64,000 nucleotides of DNA from an uncultured Pseudomonadales bacterium. Lineage in GTDB: Bacteria; Pseudomonadota; Gammaproteobacteria; Pseudomonadales; Azotimanducaceae. The stretch is taken from the NCBI GenBank assembly GCA_951813515.1, contig OX638346.1:923617-987616 (forward strand), in the 5' to 3' direction. Of the stretch, positions 7,889 to 16,103 are shown piece by piece; position 1 is the stretch's first letter; each line of letters starts with the position of its first letter. Below the pieces are notes generated by a model that was given only the letters and a program-made list of their open reading frames with translations, had not been told where the DNA came from and searched no databases. The translations under genes were made by a program, and so were the position numbers.

Positions 7889-9538
7889 TCAACCGCCAGA
7901 GGCCGGGAATGATCCAGGGACCCTGGTGCTTACCCTGGCGATGGCGTCCGGCCTGCGGTTGTCCATCAGCAAGGCCGGGATCACGGACACGGCGAAGACG
8001 AGCGCGATGGCGACGAACGCGTCTCTGAATCCCAGCATGCTGGCCTGTCCGCTGACCAGCGCGGACAGCAAGTGGAACGCTCCGATACCGAACCCTTCGT
8101 GGGTCTCCGGCGTACCGCCCGCTTGCGCATACATCGGCGCCAGGCGCGTGAATAGGTCGAACACCTCGGCGTTCGACGGTGACTGCATCGTGCTCAGTGC
8201 TGCAAGCTGCATGCTGGTGCGCTGCTGGAGATAGACCGTCGCGAAAGTGACGCCGAAGGCGCCCCCGATCTGGCGTATGAAACTGATTGTGCCCGTGCCG
8301 GCCGCGAGGAGTTCCAGGGACAGGGGTCTGACCGAGGCTGCCGTCAGGCTGGGAAAGGCGCACGCCATACCGAGCCGCCCGATCAACAGCCAGATGACCA
8401 TCGTGACGAACGGCGTGTTGTGGTCCGCGGTGCCGAACAGATAGGCGTGATATGCGAATACCAGCAACCCGATGATGATCATCTTGCGCGGCGCCACCGA
8501 GTCGCTGATGCGGCCCGCGACCGGGAAGAAGATGCTCATGATGAGCGTGGAAGGCAGCAACAGCAGCGCCGCGTCCGTGGCGCTGAGTCCCTGCACCAGT
8601 TGCAGGAAAATGGGCACCAGGTAGGTCGACGCGTACATCCCCGCGCCCAGCACGAGGGTGATGATGCACGCGGCGAGGAACCTCCGGTTCAGAAAAAGCG
8701 TCAGCCTGAACATCGGGTGCCCGGTATTGGCTTCCCAATACAGAAACCCGACGCCGGACACGATCCAGACGAAGGCGAGGGTCGCGATGCGATCGGATCC
8801 CCATCCATGGATGTTGCCGTCGGCCATCAGGGTCAGAAAACTCGTGATGGAGACGATCAGCAGCCCCACGCCGGTCCAGTCGAAGCTCGGCGATCCGGCG
8901 TCCGGCTCCCGCGCCGGGAGGAACAGCATCGAGAGGGGAACGCTCGCCATCGCGAAAGGCAGGGCCATGAAGAACACGTAACGCCAGCCCAGATTGTCGA
9001 TCAGCCATCCGCCGAACACGGGTCCGCCGGCGGCGCCGAGGACCATTCCGAGGCTGTATATGCCCATGGACGATCCACGCCGATGGACGGGAAACACTTG
9101 GAACAGGATCACCATGGAGGTCGGCATCATCAGTCCCGACCCCGTGCCCTGGATGACCCGTGCGAGGATGAGTTGCTCCCCCGTGGTGGCGAAACCGCCC
9201 AGCACGGAGCCGGTGGCGAAAATCAGCATCGCGCCGACGAATGTGGCGCGCATCCCGTAGGTCTCGATGGCCCAAGCCGCCAGCAGCATGGTGACCGTCG
9301 ATGCCCCCAGGTAGGCCGTGGCGAGCCACTGGGCTTCTTCCGGCGTCATGCTGAGCGCACCCATGACGGTGGGAATCGCGATATTGATGATCGTGCCCGT
9401 CAGGAGCGTCGGAAAGTGGCCAATGATCGAGGTGGCCGTTGCCCACCACCGGTAGCGCGGCCCATATTGCGCGAACAGCGCCTGGATGTTGCGGGTCGCT
9501 TCGATATCCTGAGGGACGGGGTACGGACTAGATGGCAA
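7889..9538 (-). CDS. emrB: DHA2-family drug:H+ antiporter, EmrB-like
   Basis: An inner-membrane MFS transporter of about 549 residues with roughly 14 hydrophobic segments. The motif-A-like loop, motif C-like GMVLGAAGGPVFGG and the opening INIAIPTVMGAL with QWLATAYLGA are typical of EmrB/QacA transporters. It follows the EmrA-like adaptor and overlaps its stop by 11 bases. No ATG is available near the N-terminus. TTG at 9538 is preferred because GAGG lies six bases upstream; TTG at 9550 is an alternative. With EmrA it should export drugs or other amphipathic compounds across both membranes, using an outer-membrane channel not encoded here. Confidence 0.9.
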   Translation of the reverse strand: MPSSPYPVPQDIEATRNIQALFAQYGPRYRWWATATSIIGHFPTLLTGTIINIAIPTVMGALSMTPEEAQWLATAYLGASTVTMLLAAWAIETYGMRATFVGAMLIFATGSVLGGFATTGEQLILARVIQGTGSGLMMPTSMVILFQVFPVHRRGSSMGIYSLGMVLGAAGGPVFGGWLIDNLGWRYVFFMALPFAMASVPLSMLFLPAREPDAGSPSFDWTGVGLLIVSITSFLTLMADGNIHGWGSDRIATLAFVWIVSGVGFLYWEANTGHPMFRLTLFLNRRFLAACIITLVLGAGMYASTYLVPIFLQLVQGLSATDAALLLLPSTLIMSIFFPVAGRISDSVAPRKMIIIGLLVFAYHAYLFGTADHNTPFVTMVIWLLIGRLGMACAFPSLTAASVRPLSLELLAAGTGTISFIRQIGGAFGVTFATVYLQQRTSMQLAALSTMQSPSNAEVFDLFTRLAPMYAQAGGTPETHEGFGIGAFHLLSALVSGQASMLGFRDAFVAIALVFAVSVIPALLMDNRRPDAIARVSTRVPGSFPASGG

Positions 9539-10688
9539 TCTCCACCTCAACCATCATGCCGGGCTTCAGCACCTTGCCGTCCGCCTCGATGTCGATCAGC
9601 ACCTTCAGGCGTTGGGTAATCTTGGTGAAATTCCCGCTCAGGTTGGGACTCGGCAAGAGCGAAAACTGACTGGTGGCGGCGTCACCCACACGAAGGATCT
9701 TGCCGGTGAACTCGCGATCGGGATATGCGTCGACGGAGATCGATGCCGGTTTGCCGGGCTCGATGTGACGAATGTCGGTTTCCTTGATGTTGGCGACCAC
9801 CCAGATCTTGCCGGGGTCATGCATGATCAGGATCTGTTGCCCCTGGCGAATGTACTCGCCCCGGTCGGCGAAGATCTCGTCGACGATGCCGAAGATCGGA
9901 CTACGCACCTCGTGATCGTCAAGATTGGCCTTGAGGATGTCTCGCGACGCTTCCGCGCCGACGATATCGTGGCGCATTCGCTCCAGTTGATTGTCGAAGA
10001 CCTGTAGCTCTCCCTCGTTCGCCCGGGCCTCGGCCAGGGCCGCGTCGGCGGCCGCGATCTGCGCCTCGGTGGTGCGGGCGCGTTGCTCCGCCTGCTGGAA
10101 ATCGGACTGCTTCCGCTCCCAGGTCTCGCTGGTAATGATCCCCTGACCGTGCAACGGCCCCGCCCGCTCCCAGTCCGATCTTGCGCGCACGAGTCCGGCC
10201 ACCGCGGCCTGATGCCCGGCGCGCGCGGCGGTCAACTCGGAATCGGCGCGGACAACCTTTGCCGCAAGCCTACCGGCCAGCAGTTCCCTTTCAGAGGCGA
10301 TGCGCTCCAGTTCAGCGCGCGCCGAAGCGAGGTTTGCCTGCGCGTGATCCAGTTCCAGGCGCGCCTGGCGGTGGTCGATGACGGCGACCACGTCGCCGGC
10401 AGCGATCTCGCGGCCGGCAATCACCTCGATGCTCGCGACCCACCCGGGCACGCGGGTGCTCACGGTCACCATGGGTGATGTGATGCGAGCGTCCGAAACA
10501 TGCACGTGGGCGAGACGGTCCTGGAGCCAGTAGCCGGACCCTATGATCGACAATAGGGAGATGATGGCCACGGTCACGTTCGTGACTCGCCGCCGTCGCT
10601 GGTCCGGATCGACTGCACGATCCTCGACGGGCGTGAGGCGCGAGGTCGGCGCGGGGGATTCGGCCGTTGGTCTAATCGATTCCGACAT
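9528..10688 (-). CDS. emrA: HlyD/EmrA-family membrane fusion protein
   Basis: A periplasmic adaptor of 386 residues. One N-terminal membrane anchor (VTVAIISLLSIIGSGYWL) is followed by a barrel-sandwich half (SPMVTVSTRVPGWVASIEV), a long alpha-helical hairpin of about 150 residues rich in Ala, Glu and Arg, and the second half-motif (VRSPIFGIVDEIFADRGEYI). The start ATG at 10688 overlaps the marR stop by 17 bases and is preceded by AAGGCGAGAG; an in-frame TTG at 10703 is less likely. It should bridge EmrB to a TolC-like channel. Confidence 0.9.
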   Translation of the reverse strand: MSESIRPTAESPAPTSRLTPVEDRAVDPDQRRRRVTNVTVAIISLLSIIGSGYWLQDRLAHVHVSDARITSPMVTVSTRVPGWVASIEVIAGREIAAGDVVAVIDHRQARLELDHAQANLASARAELERIASERELLAGRLAAKVVRADSELTAARAGHQAAVAGLVRARSDWERAGPLHGQGIITSETWERKQSDFQQAEQRARTTEAQIAAADAALAEARANEGELQVFDNQLERMRHDIVGAEASRDILKANLDDHEVRSPIFGIVDEIFADRGEYIRQGQQILIMHDPGKIWVVANIKETDIRHIEPGKPASISVDAYPDREFTGKILRVGDAATSQFSLLPSPNLSGNFTKITQRLKVLIDIEADGKVLKPGMMVEVEIAI

Positions 10689-11139
10689 CTCTCGCCTTCG
10701 CAATGATGGCTTCGAGCGCCATGCGACAGTCCGCCAGCCGTTCTGCGGGAATGCCGTCCAGCAGCCGCCGGCGCAGCGCGGCTGCGACCTCGTTCAGCTC
10801 CCCGAGGACGTCGTGGGCGCGGGCGGACAGGTGCACGGTGTTGGCGCGCCTGTCGCCGGGGAAGGGTCGACGCACGACGAAGCCTTCCGCGGCCAGGCGG
10901 TCGAGCAGACGTACCAGCGTGGGCGCCTCTACCCCCATGAACTGCGCCAGTTCCTTCTGCACCATGCCGTCGCCGTCGCGTTGCATGAAAGCCAGGGTCC
11001 GCCAGGTCGAATACGTCAACCCCCGGGGACGCAGCTCCGATTCCAGGTGGTATCGCCACATCGCTGATGCCCGAGCCAGGATGAAGTCGATCGGCAGGTC
11101 CGAATCCGCAAGAGAACGCGATCGATGCGGTGCGGCCAC
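10672..11139 (-). CDS. MarR-family transcriptional regulator of the efflux operon
   Basis: A 155-residue winged-helix repressor. The recognition region MVQKELAQFMGVEAPTLVRL (about residues 59-78) and the wing RRPFPGDRRANTVHLSARA (89-107, containing the conserved D-x-R-x-x-x-V) are typical of MarR/EmrR/SlyA. It is first in the marR-emrA-emrB operon and has a 24-bp palindrome just upstream. It most likely represses the operon and releases on binding a pump substrate. Confidence 0.92.
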   Translation of the reverse strand: MAAPHRSRSLADSDLPIDFILARASAMWRYHLESELRPRGLTYSTWRTLAFMQRDGDGMVQKELAQFMGVEAPTLVRLLDRLAAEGFVVRRPFPGDRRANTVHLSARAHDVLGELNEVAAALRRRLLDGIPAERLADCRMALEAIIAKARDVGID

Positions 11140-11152
11140 GAAGAAGCCCGAT

Positions 11153-11176
11153 AAATAGTTAGCAAGCTAACTATTT
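11153..11176. promoter_or_regulatory. MarR-type operator palindrome
   Basis: AAATAGTTAGC (11153-11163), two bases, GCTAACTATTT (11166-11176): perfect 11-bp arms. The core TTAGC-N2-GCTAA is a common MarR-box shape. It is 14 bases upstream of the marR start, in the right place for autorepression. Confidence 0.8.
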
Positions 11177-11730
11177 GCCATGGCACTTATATTGTCAACT
11201 GCGGGGCGGAGCTACGATCCCAATAACCATCAACTGATTCACGGAGATTTGTCAGCCAGGCAATCCAGTAGCCGTTTCTACCCATGGGCACGAAGCTCTG
11301 CTGGCTATCAAGGGGCAGCACGATCTGCGGATAGGGCTTGGCAGCGCTGTGGGTTTGGTCGACGCTGTATGAGGTGGGGTGCTCGAGACTCGATCAGTCG
11401 CTCTGGATGCTGCCTTGGGTGTTCGGTGAGCTCTGGGCGTTGTCGCTGTTGACTCACGCCGTCAGCTGGTGTCTGGGACTGGGCGAAGCGGACGGGTCAG
11501 GTTGCAAGGAGAGCAAGGCTGATGGACGCCGGGACAATGGCTGATCGGCGGAATGGCGGACTAGGATCGGTTATCGAGAACAGACTACCGTAGAAACGAC
11601 CGCCTGACGCCATGCCGCGACCGCCATACAAGTAACCGCCGTTTCGCGCGACCTTTCCGTCTCCAGCGTCCACCGCCACATTCTCAACGGGCTCAACGGA
11701 CGCCTCTGAAGACTTCCCCCAAGCGCCCCC
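11177..11730. other. Intergenic region without a recognisable gene
   Basis: Several short open frames exist on both strands, but none has a recognisable domain, a good ribosome-binding site or a plausible start. The stretch lies between the MarR operator and a transposase remnant and may be decayed mobile DNA. I see no RNA gene in it. Confidence 0.4.
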
Positions 11731-11787
11731 GTCAATCAACCGTACTTCGCAACCATTCCGTTTCGAGCGGTTATTCGTCCAATCCGC
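11731..11787 (+). repeat. 57-bp dispersed repeat, copy 1
   Basis: This stretch matches 32789-32845 at 52 of 57 bases. Read forward it gives VNQPYFATIPFRAVIRPIR in both copies, and all five differences fall at third codon positions and are silent. It is fused in frame to the transposase remnant here. The source protein is not recognised. Confidence 0.75.
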
Positions 11788-12110
11788 CGCAAGAACGACC
11801 AGGCCTTTGTCGAGCAGAAGAGTGGCGCGATCATCCGTTGCATCGTCGGGTATCGTTGCCTTAAGGGTTTGGCAGCTGCGGCGATGCTATCGCGGCTGTA
11901 CACGACGACGAAATTGTTTGTGCACTTCTTCCAGCCCTCGTTCAAGCTGGGCGGCCAAGCGCCGCGAGGGCGCCCTGGGTCTGCAAACGTTAACGTCCGC
12001 CAGGCACGCCATGCCATGCCAAAGACTGCTCGCAGATACTCCAATACTGCGGCAGGTGCGTGACCGTATTGTCCAGAACAGCTCAGTTTGGCCGCTTACC
12101 TTGCGGAGTC
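11788..12110 (+). pseudogene. Frameshifted C-terminal remnant of an integrase-core (DDE) transposase
   Basis: The forward frame reads RKNDQAFVEQKSGA, then VGYRCLKGLAAAAMLSRLY and KLFVHFFQPSFKL, which I recognise as the C-terminal half of integrase-core transposases (usual form RKNDQAWVEQKNGAVVRR...FVNFFQPSFKL). After PSFKL at about 11950 the similarity moves to the next frame (AAKRREGALG... then PCQRLLADTP), consistent with one inserted base near 11951. There is no N-terminal half, so the gene is dead. The opposite strand in this stretch carries only chance frames. Confidence 0.7.
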
Positions 12111-12572
12111 GTCTTCGCGGGCCAGCACCGCTGTGGAACGGCAAATACGGCAGCTGGCTCCCGTCCGCACGTCGAAGACCATGGTTGCTATACTCCAAAC
12201 CGATCACGACTCATCGTCAGTACAAGATTTTCCAAGAACGCCACTGGGGAGCGCCGTGTGATCTATCAGAAGGCCCTAGATGCTGCGTGCGGGGACGCTA
12301 CCCCTAGGAATATTCCGCCGGAGCTGATGTGGAGATCGGGACCGTGTCCGGAGACCCTCCCAGTGACAGATTGATTCCCTTGCCACAACCGGACCCGGCG
12401 CAGCCACGCTCGAACGCCCGAAGTTTCTTGCCCGGCTGGATGCCGAAGGCGCATCCCTGCCGCATTTCGTCCAGCAGGAGTCCGACGACAGATGATCCCC
12501 GTGCAGATACGGCATACTCTCGCTGGTGCTTGAAGTCGAGTTGTAAATGGCGACGGTTCGTCCCCTACAGCC
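12111..12572 (+). other. Intergenic region with a possible IS91-type transposase N-terminal scrap (12415-12494)
   Basis: Mostly featureless. At 12415-12494 the forward strand reads RPKFLARLDAEGASLPHFVQ followed by QESDDR and a stop. This resembles the start of IS91-family zinc-binding transposases (FLxxxxxxxGxxLPxFVxxEFxxFL). The match is short, so the call is tentative. It agrees with other transposase debris on both sides of the following operon. Confidence 0.35.
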
Positions 12573-13970
12573 TCACTCCCCGCACTCAGCCGAACGCGGA
12601 TACACCGCACAAAAGTTCTCCGTGTACCGCTCCCAGGGTGCCGGTGCCTGCGCTACCAGTGATTCCGACGAAAGAGCCCCCATGAAAGCCGACCAGTCCT
12701 CAGGCGCTCCTACCCTCGCCGCCCGCAGCAGCACGAGGGAGTGAAACAGAAAAAAGGCATCCCCCAGTCTTCGCTGCCCTAGAACACCAGCCTCAGCATG
12801 AATTGAGCGGCGCAAATCCGTACCACGCATCAAAAGCCGAATCTCGAGATCGGGTGTCATCGTGCCTTGCCGAAAGTCCTCCCATACCCGCGCTACGTTG
12901 TCCGACAATTCGACCGGTCGCACCACCCGCGCCGCTCTCTCGATGAACACCTGACCAGCACGCGGGTTCGCAACGCCTTCCGTTGCTTGGCGATCACGCC
13001 TCCAACGGAATCTGACGATGTCTCCGAAGACCCGTGCGCGGCCTTCGTCCGTCCTCATCTGAAAGGGGGCTCCGAAATCGGAGTTGATGTAGCTTGATTC
13101 TCCCGCAGTCCTCGCACTCAAACGGACGTCGCGTCTCGCGGTTCCGCTGATGTTCGAATTCACACGAGCTACCAACTCTTCATCGTTGATGCCCACGCAT
13201 CCCGTGCAGGTATCCAAGAAATGCAGGGCACTCGCGAAACTGGTCCCAGCAAACTCAAGTGCTACCGAACCGTCACCGTCGTGTTTTACAAATCCAGCAT
13301 CCTGACTGAAGTTCGCCGGCAATACGTCCTCATCAAAAAGGGTATATAGACTGGTCCCTCCACTATCGACAAACAACGCAATCGGAACCAATTCGGCGTA
13401 GTCGATTGCGTAACGCGCCTCCTCTTCGCCGTCATCCACAAGGATGTAACCGGGATAGGAACCAGCCGCCCCAATTTCGAGTTCGACTATCAAAGGATGT
13501 CCGGACCGAATCACCACTTCGCTATTCTGCGACAGCACGCCGCCGATGTTGCTCAGCACGTCGGGGCCGAAGACATCGTATCCGTCTCGGTGATACGCAA
13601 CACCGGAGCGATCCATACTTTTTGTTCTCAGGCAGCCTCCCGCTGCTGTGCCGCCCGGCGCTTCTCCACAATCGCTTCCCGATCCCTGTTGATTAGGGTC
13701 GACATCATCACTTAGCCCTTTCCACCGCGGATTCGGAACCGCCTTTGCGCCGTGTTCCGTTTGGACCCACATATACCTCTTGCTATCGTCACGGGGGGGC
13801 AAATTTTCCGGGCTAAGGGGTTGATAGGGGTTCGGACAGGCCCGACATAACACGTTCTGCTCTTGGGCGACGCTGTCGCCAGCAACACACAACACCACCG
13901 CAACGAGTGATAGTGTCGCCGGTAGCGCCCTCGCTAGTCGTGAATGACTCACCCCAGATGCATGTATCAC
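12573..13970 (-). CDS. Secreted protein of unknown function
   Basis: 465 residues with an N-terminal signal peptide (hydrophobic ALPATLSLVAVVLCVAG, likely cleavage after DSVA). The mature start is Cys-containing (NVLCRACPNPYQPL) with further Cys pairs (GSDCGEAP, GGCLRT, LDTCTGCVG), suggesting disulfides. The middle (about 150-300) is rich in Asp/Gly and beta-type sequence; the C-terminal third is helical and Arg-rich, ending ENFCAVYPRSAECGE. No family recognised. It begins with GTG at 13970, overlapping the stop of the upstream lipoprotein gene by one base (TAGTG), so the two are translationally coupled. Confidence 0.7.
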   Translation of the reverse strand: MIHASGVSHSRLARALPATLSLVAVVLCVAGDSVAQEQNVLCRACPNPYQPLSPENLPPRDDSKRYMWVQTEHGAKAVPNPRWKGLSDDVDPNQQGSGSDCGEAPGGTAAGGCLRTKSMDRSGVAYHRDGYDVFGPDVLSNIGGVLSQNSEVVIRSGHPLIVELEIGAAGSYPGYILVDDGEEEARYAIDYAELVPIALFVDSGGTSLYTLFDEDVLPANFSQDAGFVKHDGDGSVALEFAGTSFASALHFLDTCTGCVGINDEELVARVNSNISGTARRDVRLSARTAGESSYINSDFGAPFQMRTDEGRARVFGDIVRFRWRRDRQATEGVANPRAGQVFIERAARVVRPVELSDNVARVWEDFRQGTMTPDLEIRLLMRGTDLRRSIHAEAGVLGQRRLGDAFFLFHSLVLLRAARVGAPEDWSAFMGALSSESLVAQAPAPWERYTENFCAVYPRSAECGE

Positions 13971-14578
13971 TACCGCCTCGTGGCCTTGTGAAAGGCGTTT
14001 CGGAGGGCTTCGGCCTCGGTCTCACTCACGTGGCAAGCCACCCAGTCACGTAGCACTTTGGCCCTCTGCTCCTGTGGCAGTTCAGCCAAATCTGCTTTTT
14101 TGTTGATGTCTTCGAGTGTCTGCTTCAGCCATTCCTGCCACGGAAAGTTCCTCCCGCCCCCGCCGAGGCCTGGTTTCCCCTCGGTCGCATACTTCGAGAG
14201 TCGGTTCCGCAGGTACGTACCGAGAATCTCGTTCCATAGCACAGGATCAATTACTGGAAGCCTTTGCGTCCCAATCGACTGAGAAAACATTTCGCCACGA
14301 CTGGCGCCAGGCGCATACCGGGGTTCTCCCCGTCGCATGCGATCCACACCAAAGAGATGCGCCGTTGGCCCATCGCATTGCCACCCTATCGCGGTCTCAA
14401 CACGACGTTCCACCTCCACCCAGCCCAATTCGAAAGTTGCAGGAATAGCCCGAAGATCGATCAAATCAGCTTTAGCCAGATTGTCTTCCGACGGGAACTT
14501 GGTTGTCGATGTACACGACATCAGAATCAAGCCGACCAGCAAGGCGTTCACATAACGGAATGAGTGCGACACAAACAC
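13970..14578 (-). CDS. Putative lipoprotein of unknown function
   Basis: 202 residues. The N-terminus has a lipoprotein signal ending in a lipobox (LILMSC, Cys at about 22), so it is predicted to be anchored to a membrane. The rest is soluble, with a conserved-looking block WQCDGPTAHLFGVDRM and a helical Lys/Glu-rich C-terminus. No domain recognised. It sits 20 bases after the ankyrin lipoprotein gene and overlaps the next gene by one base, forming a compact three-gene unit. Confidence 0.7.
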   Translation of the reverse strand: MFVSHSFRYVNALLVGLILMSCTSTTKFPSEDNLAKADLIDLRAIPATFELGWVEVERRVETAIGWQCDGPTAHLFGVDRMRRGEPRYAPGASRGEMFSQSIGTQRLPVIDPVLWNEILGTYLRNRLSKYATEGKPGLGGGGRNFPWQEWLKQTLEDINKKADLAELPQEQRAKVLRDWVACHVSETEAEALRNAFHKATRR

Positions 14579-14598
14579 GGCTAGCTCCTTCTATCTAT

Positions 14599-15336
14599 TC
14601 ATCTATTCTGATCACGATCCGGACTAAGTAAGTACGCGGCATCGCTATCCTTGAGGTCTTCATTCTCCTGGATCAGATCGTAGGCGCTTTGATCGGAGTC
14701 CGTGGTTGCCGTGGGGTCTGCTCCCGCATCGAGCAACACAATGACTGCCTCTGGATCCTTACCTTCGAAGGCCGCCCAGTGAAGTGGCGTCCAGCCGCGA
14801 TCGTCTCGTGCAGCCACGTCCGCACCCTTGTCGAGCAACCACCTGACTACTGGTGTAGCGTCGCCACGAGTAAAAGCCAAATGCAGTGCAGTCGAACCCA
14901 CAGCCTCGGGCATGAGTTCAAGCATTGGAGTTGAAGAGCCCACGCGAAGATTGACATCCGCACCATCTCTTAACAAAGCAACGAATAAACTTATCATGGC
15001 TTCAGAAGAAGGTACCATGACCAACAGCTGCAAGGGGGTCAGCCCGAGAGTCGTACAGGCCTCATTGACGTTTTCAAGTCTGTTGGTTTGGGCGAGGCGA
15101 GCCACAATCCGCTCATTGGATTGCCTGCCGCGGTCTCGTTCCTGTGCCTGCAACACAGCACCTACTGCATAGCATGCGTCGATCGGGTCGCCCGATGGCA
15201 CTTGGAGCGATTCCTGCGATGGCCTTTGTTTCGGTTGTTGCGACGTCGCCCCTACGGCACAAGCAGAAAATGCCAGCAAGAGCATCAGGGTGGTGATGAT
15301 TCCACCAAACCGATTCTGTTCACAATCCAACTGCAC
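14599..15336 (-). CDS. Ankyrin-repeat lipoprotein
   Basis: 245 residues from a GTG at 15336, which has GGAGG five bases upstream; the longer frame to 15519 lacks one. The signal sequence TTLMLLLAFSAC ends in a lipobox-like Cys. The C-terminal half has ankyrin repeats: GSTALHLAFTRGDATPVVRW followed by LLDKGADV, then GWTPLHWAAFEGKDPEAVIV followed by LLDAGADP. Ankyrin repeats bind proteins; in secreted bacterial proteins they often serve as immunity or scaffold parts. It is first of three consecutive minus-strand genes for exported proteins of unknown role. Confidence 0.8.
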   Translation of the reverse strand: MQLDCEQNRFGGIITTLMLLLAFSACAVGATSQQPKQRPSQESLQVPSGDPIDACYAVGAVLQAQERDRGRQSNERIVARLAQTNRLENVNEACTTLGLTPLQLLVMVPSSEAMISLFVALLRDGADVNLRVGSSTPMLELMPEAVGSTALHLAFTRGDATPVVRWLLDKGADVAARDDRGWTPLHWAAFEGKDPEAVIVLLDAGADPTATTDSDQSAYDLIQENEDLKDSDAAYLLSPDRDQNR

Positions 15337-16103
15337 CGGAACCTCCTCAAGCTTAGACTGAATCACAGCCGCGCTGGCGCGTCTCGAAGCAGGGAACCAG
15401 GACTGCGGGGACGACTCGGCCAAGGCGCGAGGATGCGCTTTTCGCGACGACTTCTCGCAGGCGACGATGTAGATGGAGCCCAGCAGTGGCCCTGGTCTTT
15501 TGGGCGATACTCTACGCACTTGGTCACTGGATTCACTTTAGCCCGCATGTCTCACCAAGGGCCGCGATGATCGCGCAGGATTTTTTTCGTGTGCGGGTGC
15601 TCGCGAGCGGAAACATAGCCGCCGCTTATGGTGTAGCAAGCATGTGCCCGCACGCGGGAAAAAGACCAGCGAGGGCGCGGCAGCGCGGTCTGTTTCTGGC
15701 GCGAACGTCGAAAATGGAACGTACCTCATTGAAATACAATGACCTTTACTCATTCAACAAGCGCCTTGGTGATATATGCGGGTTAGGGCAGTATAGAGCA
15801 CCGTAAGACGAATCAAGTCTCAATGCATCGGAACTTATCTGGGAAGAATTCTTTTCCGAACAATGAAAAAACCTTGCCTCCAAGGCGTCATATCCAGGCC
15901 AGTACCAGAATCTATGTGACCTTGGCGGGTATTCGACGACCGATGGCCGTACCGCCCGATGGCGAACATTTCAGACACCCAGCGGTCATTGACAAAATCT
16001 TGGACCACTTGGGTCTTGACCAATCACGTGATCCACGCAGCTCACCACACAACCGTTCGCCATTTGAAAACCTATTCGAACACACCGGACCCTGCGGGGC
16101 AAA
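15337..16103 (+). other. Intergenic region with a possible IS91-type C-terminal scrap (15964-16080)
   Basis: No convincing intact gene. At 15964-16080 the forward strand reads HPAVIDKILDHLGLDQSRDP, which resembles the tail that follows IS91-family transposases (xxPxVIxxILxHLGL). The rest shows only short frames without starts or domains. A plausible promoter of the ankyrin operon should lie in 15337-15500, but I cannot point to clear boxes. Confidence 0.35.

Noticed and set aside
8420..9619. Plus-strand 399-residue frame, rich in His, Gln and Arg
   Set aside because: Antisense shadow of the EmrB-like transporter; no domain and implausible composition.
11736..12044. Minus-strand frame with a DsbD-like segment (LLLDKGLVVLAADWTN)
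   Set aside because: It lies exactly antisense to the transposase remnant, whose forward-strand match is longer and continues through several conserved motifs; the DsbD likeness is short and needs a frameshift.
15486..15806. Plus-strand frame beginning MALVFWAILYALGHW
   Set aside because: Overlaps the upstream region of the ankyrin gene, no Shine-Dalgarno sequence, no recognisable family; probably chance.
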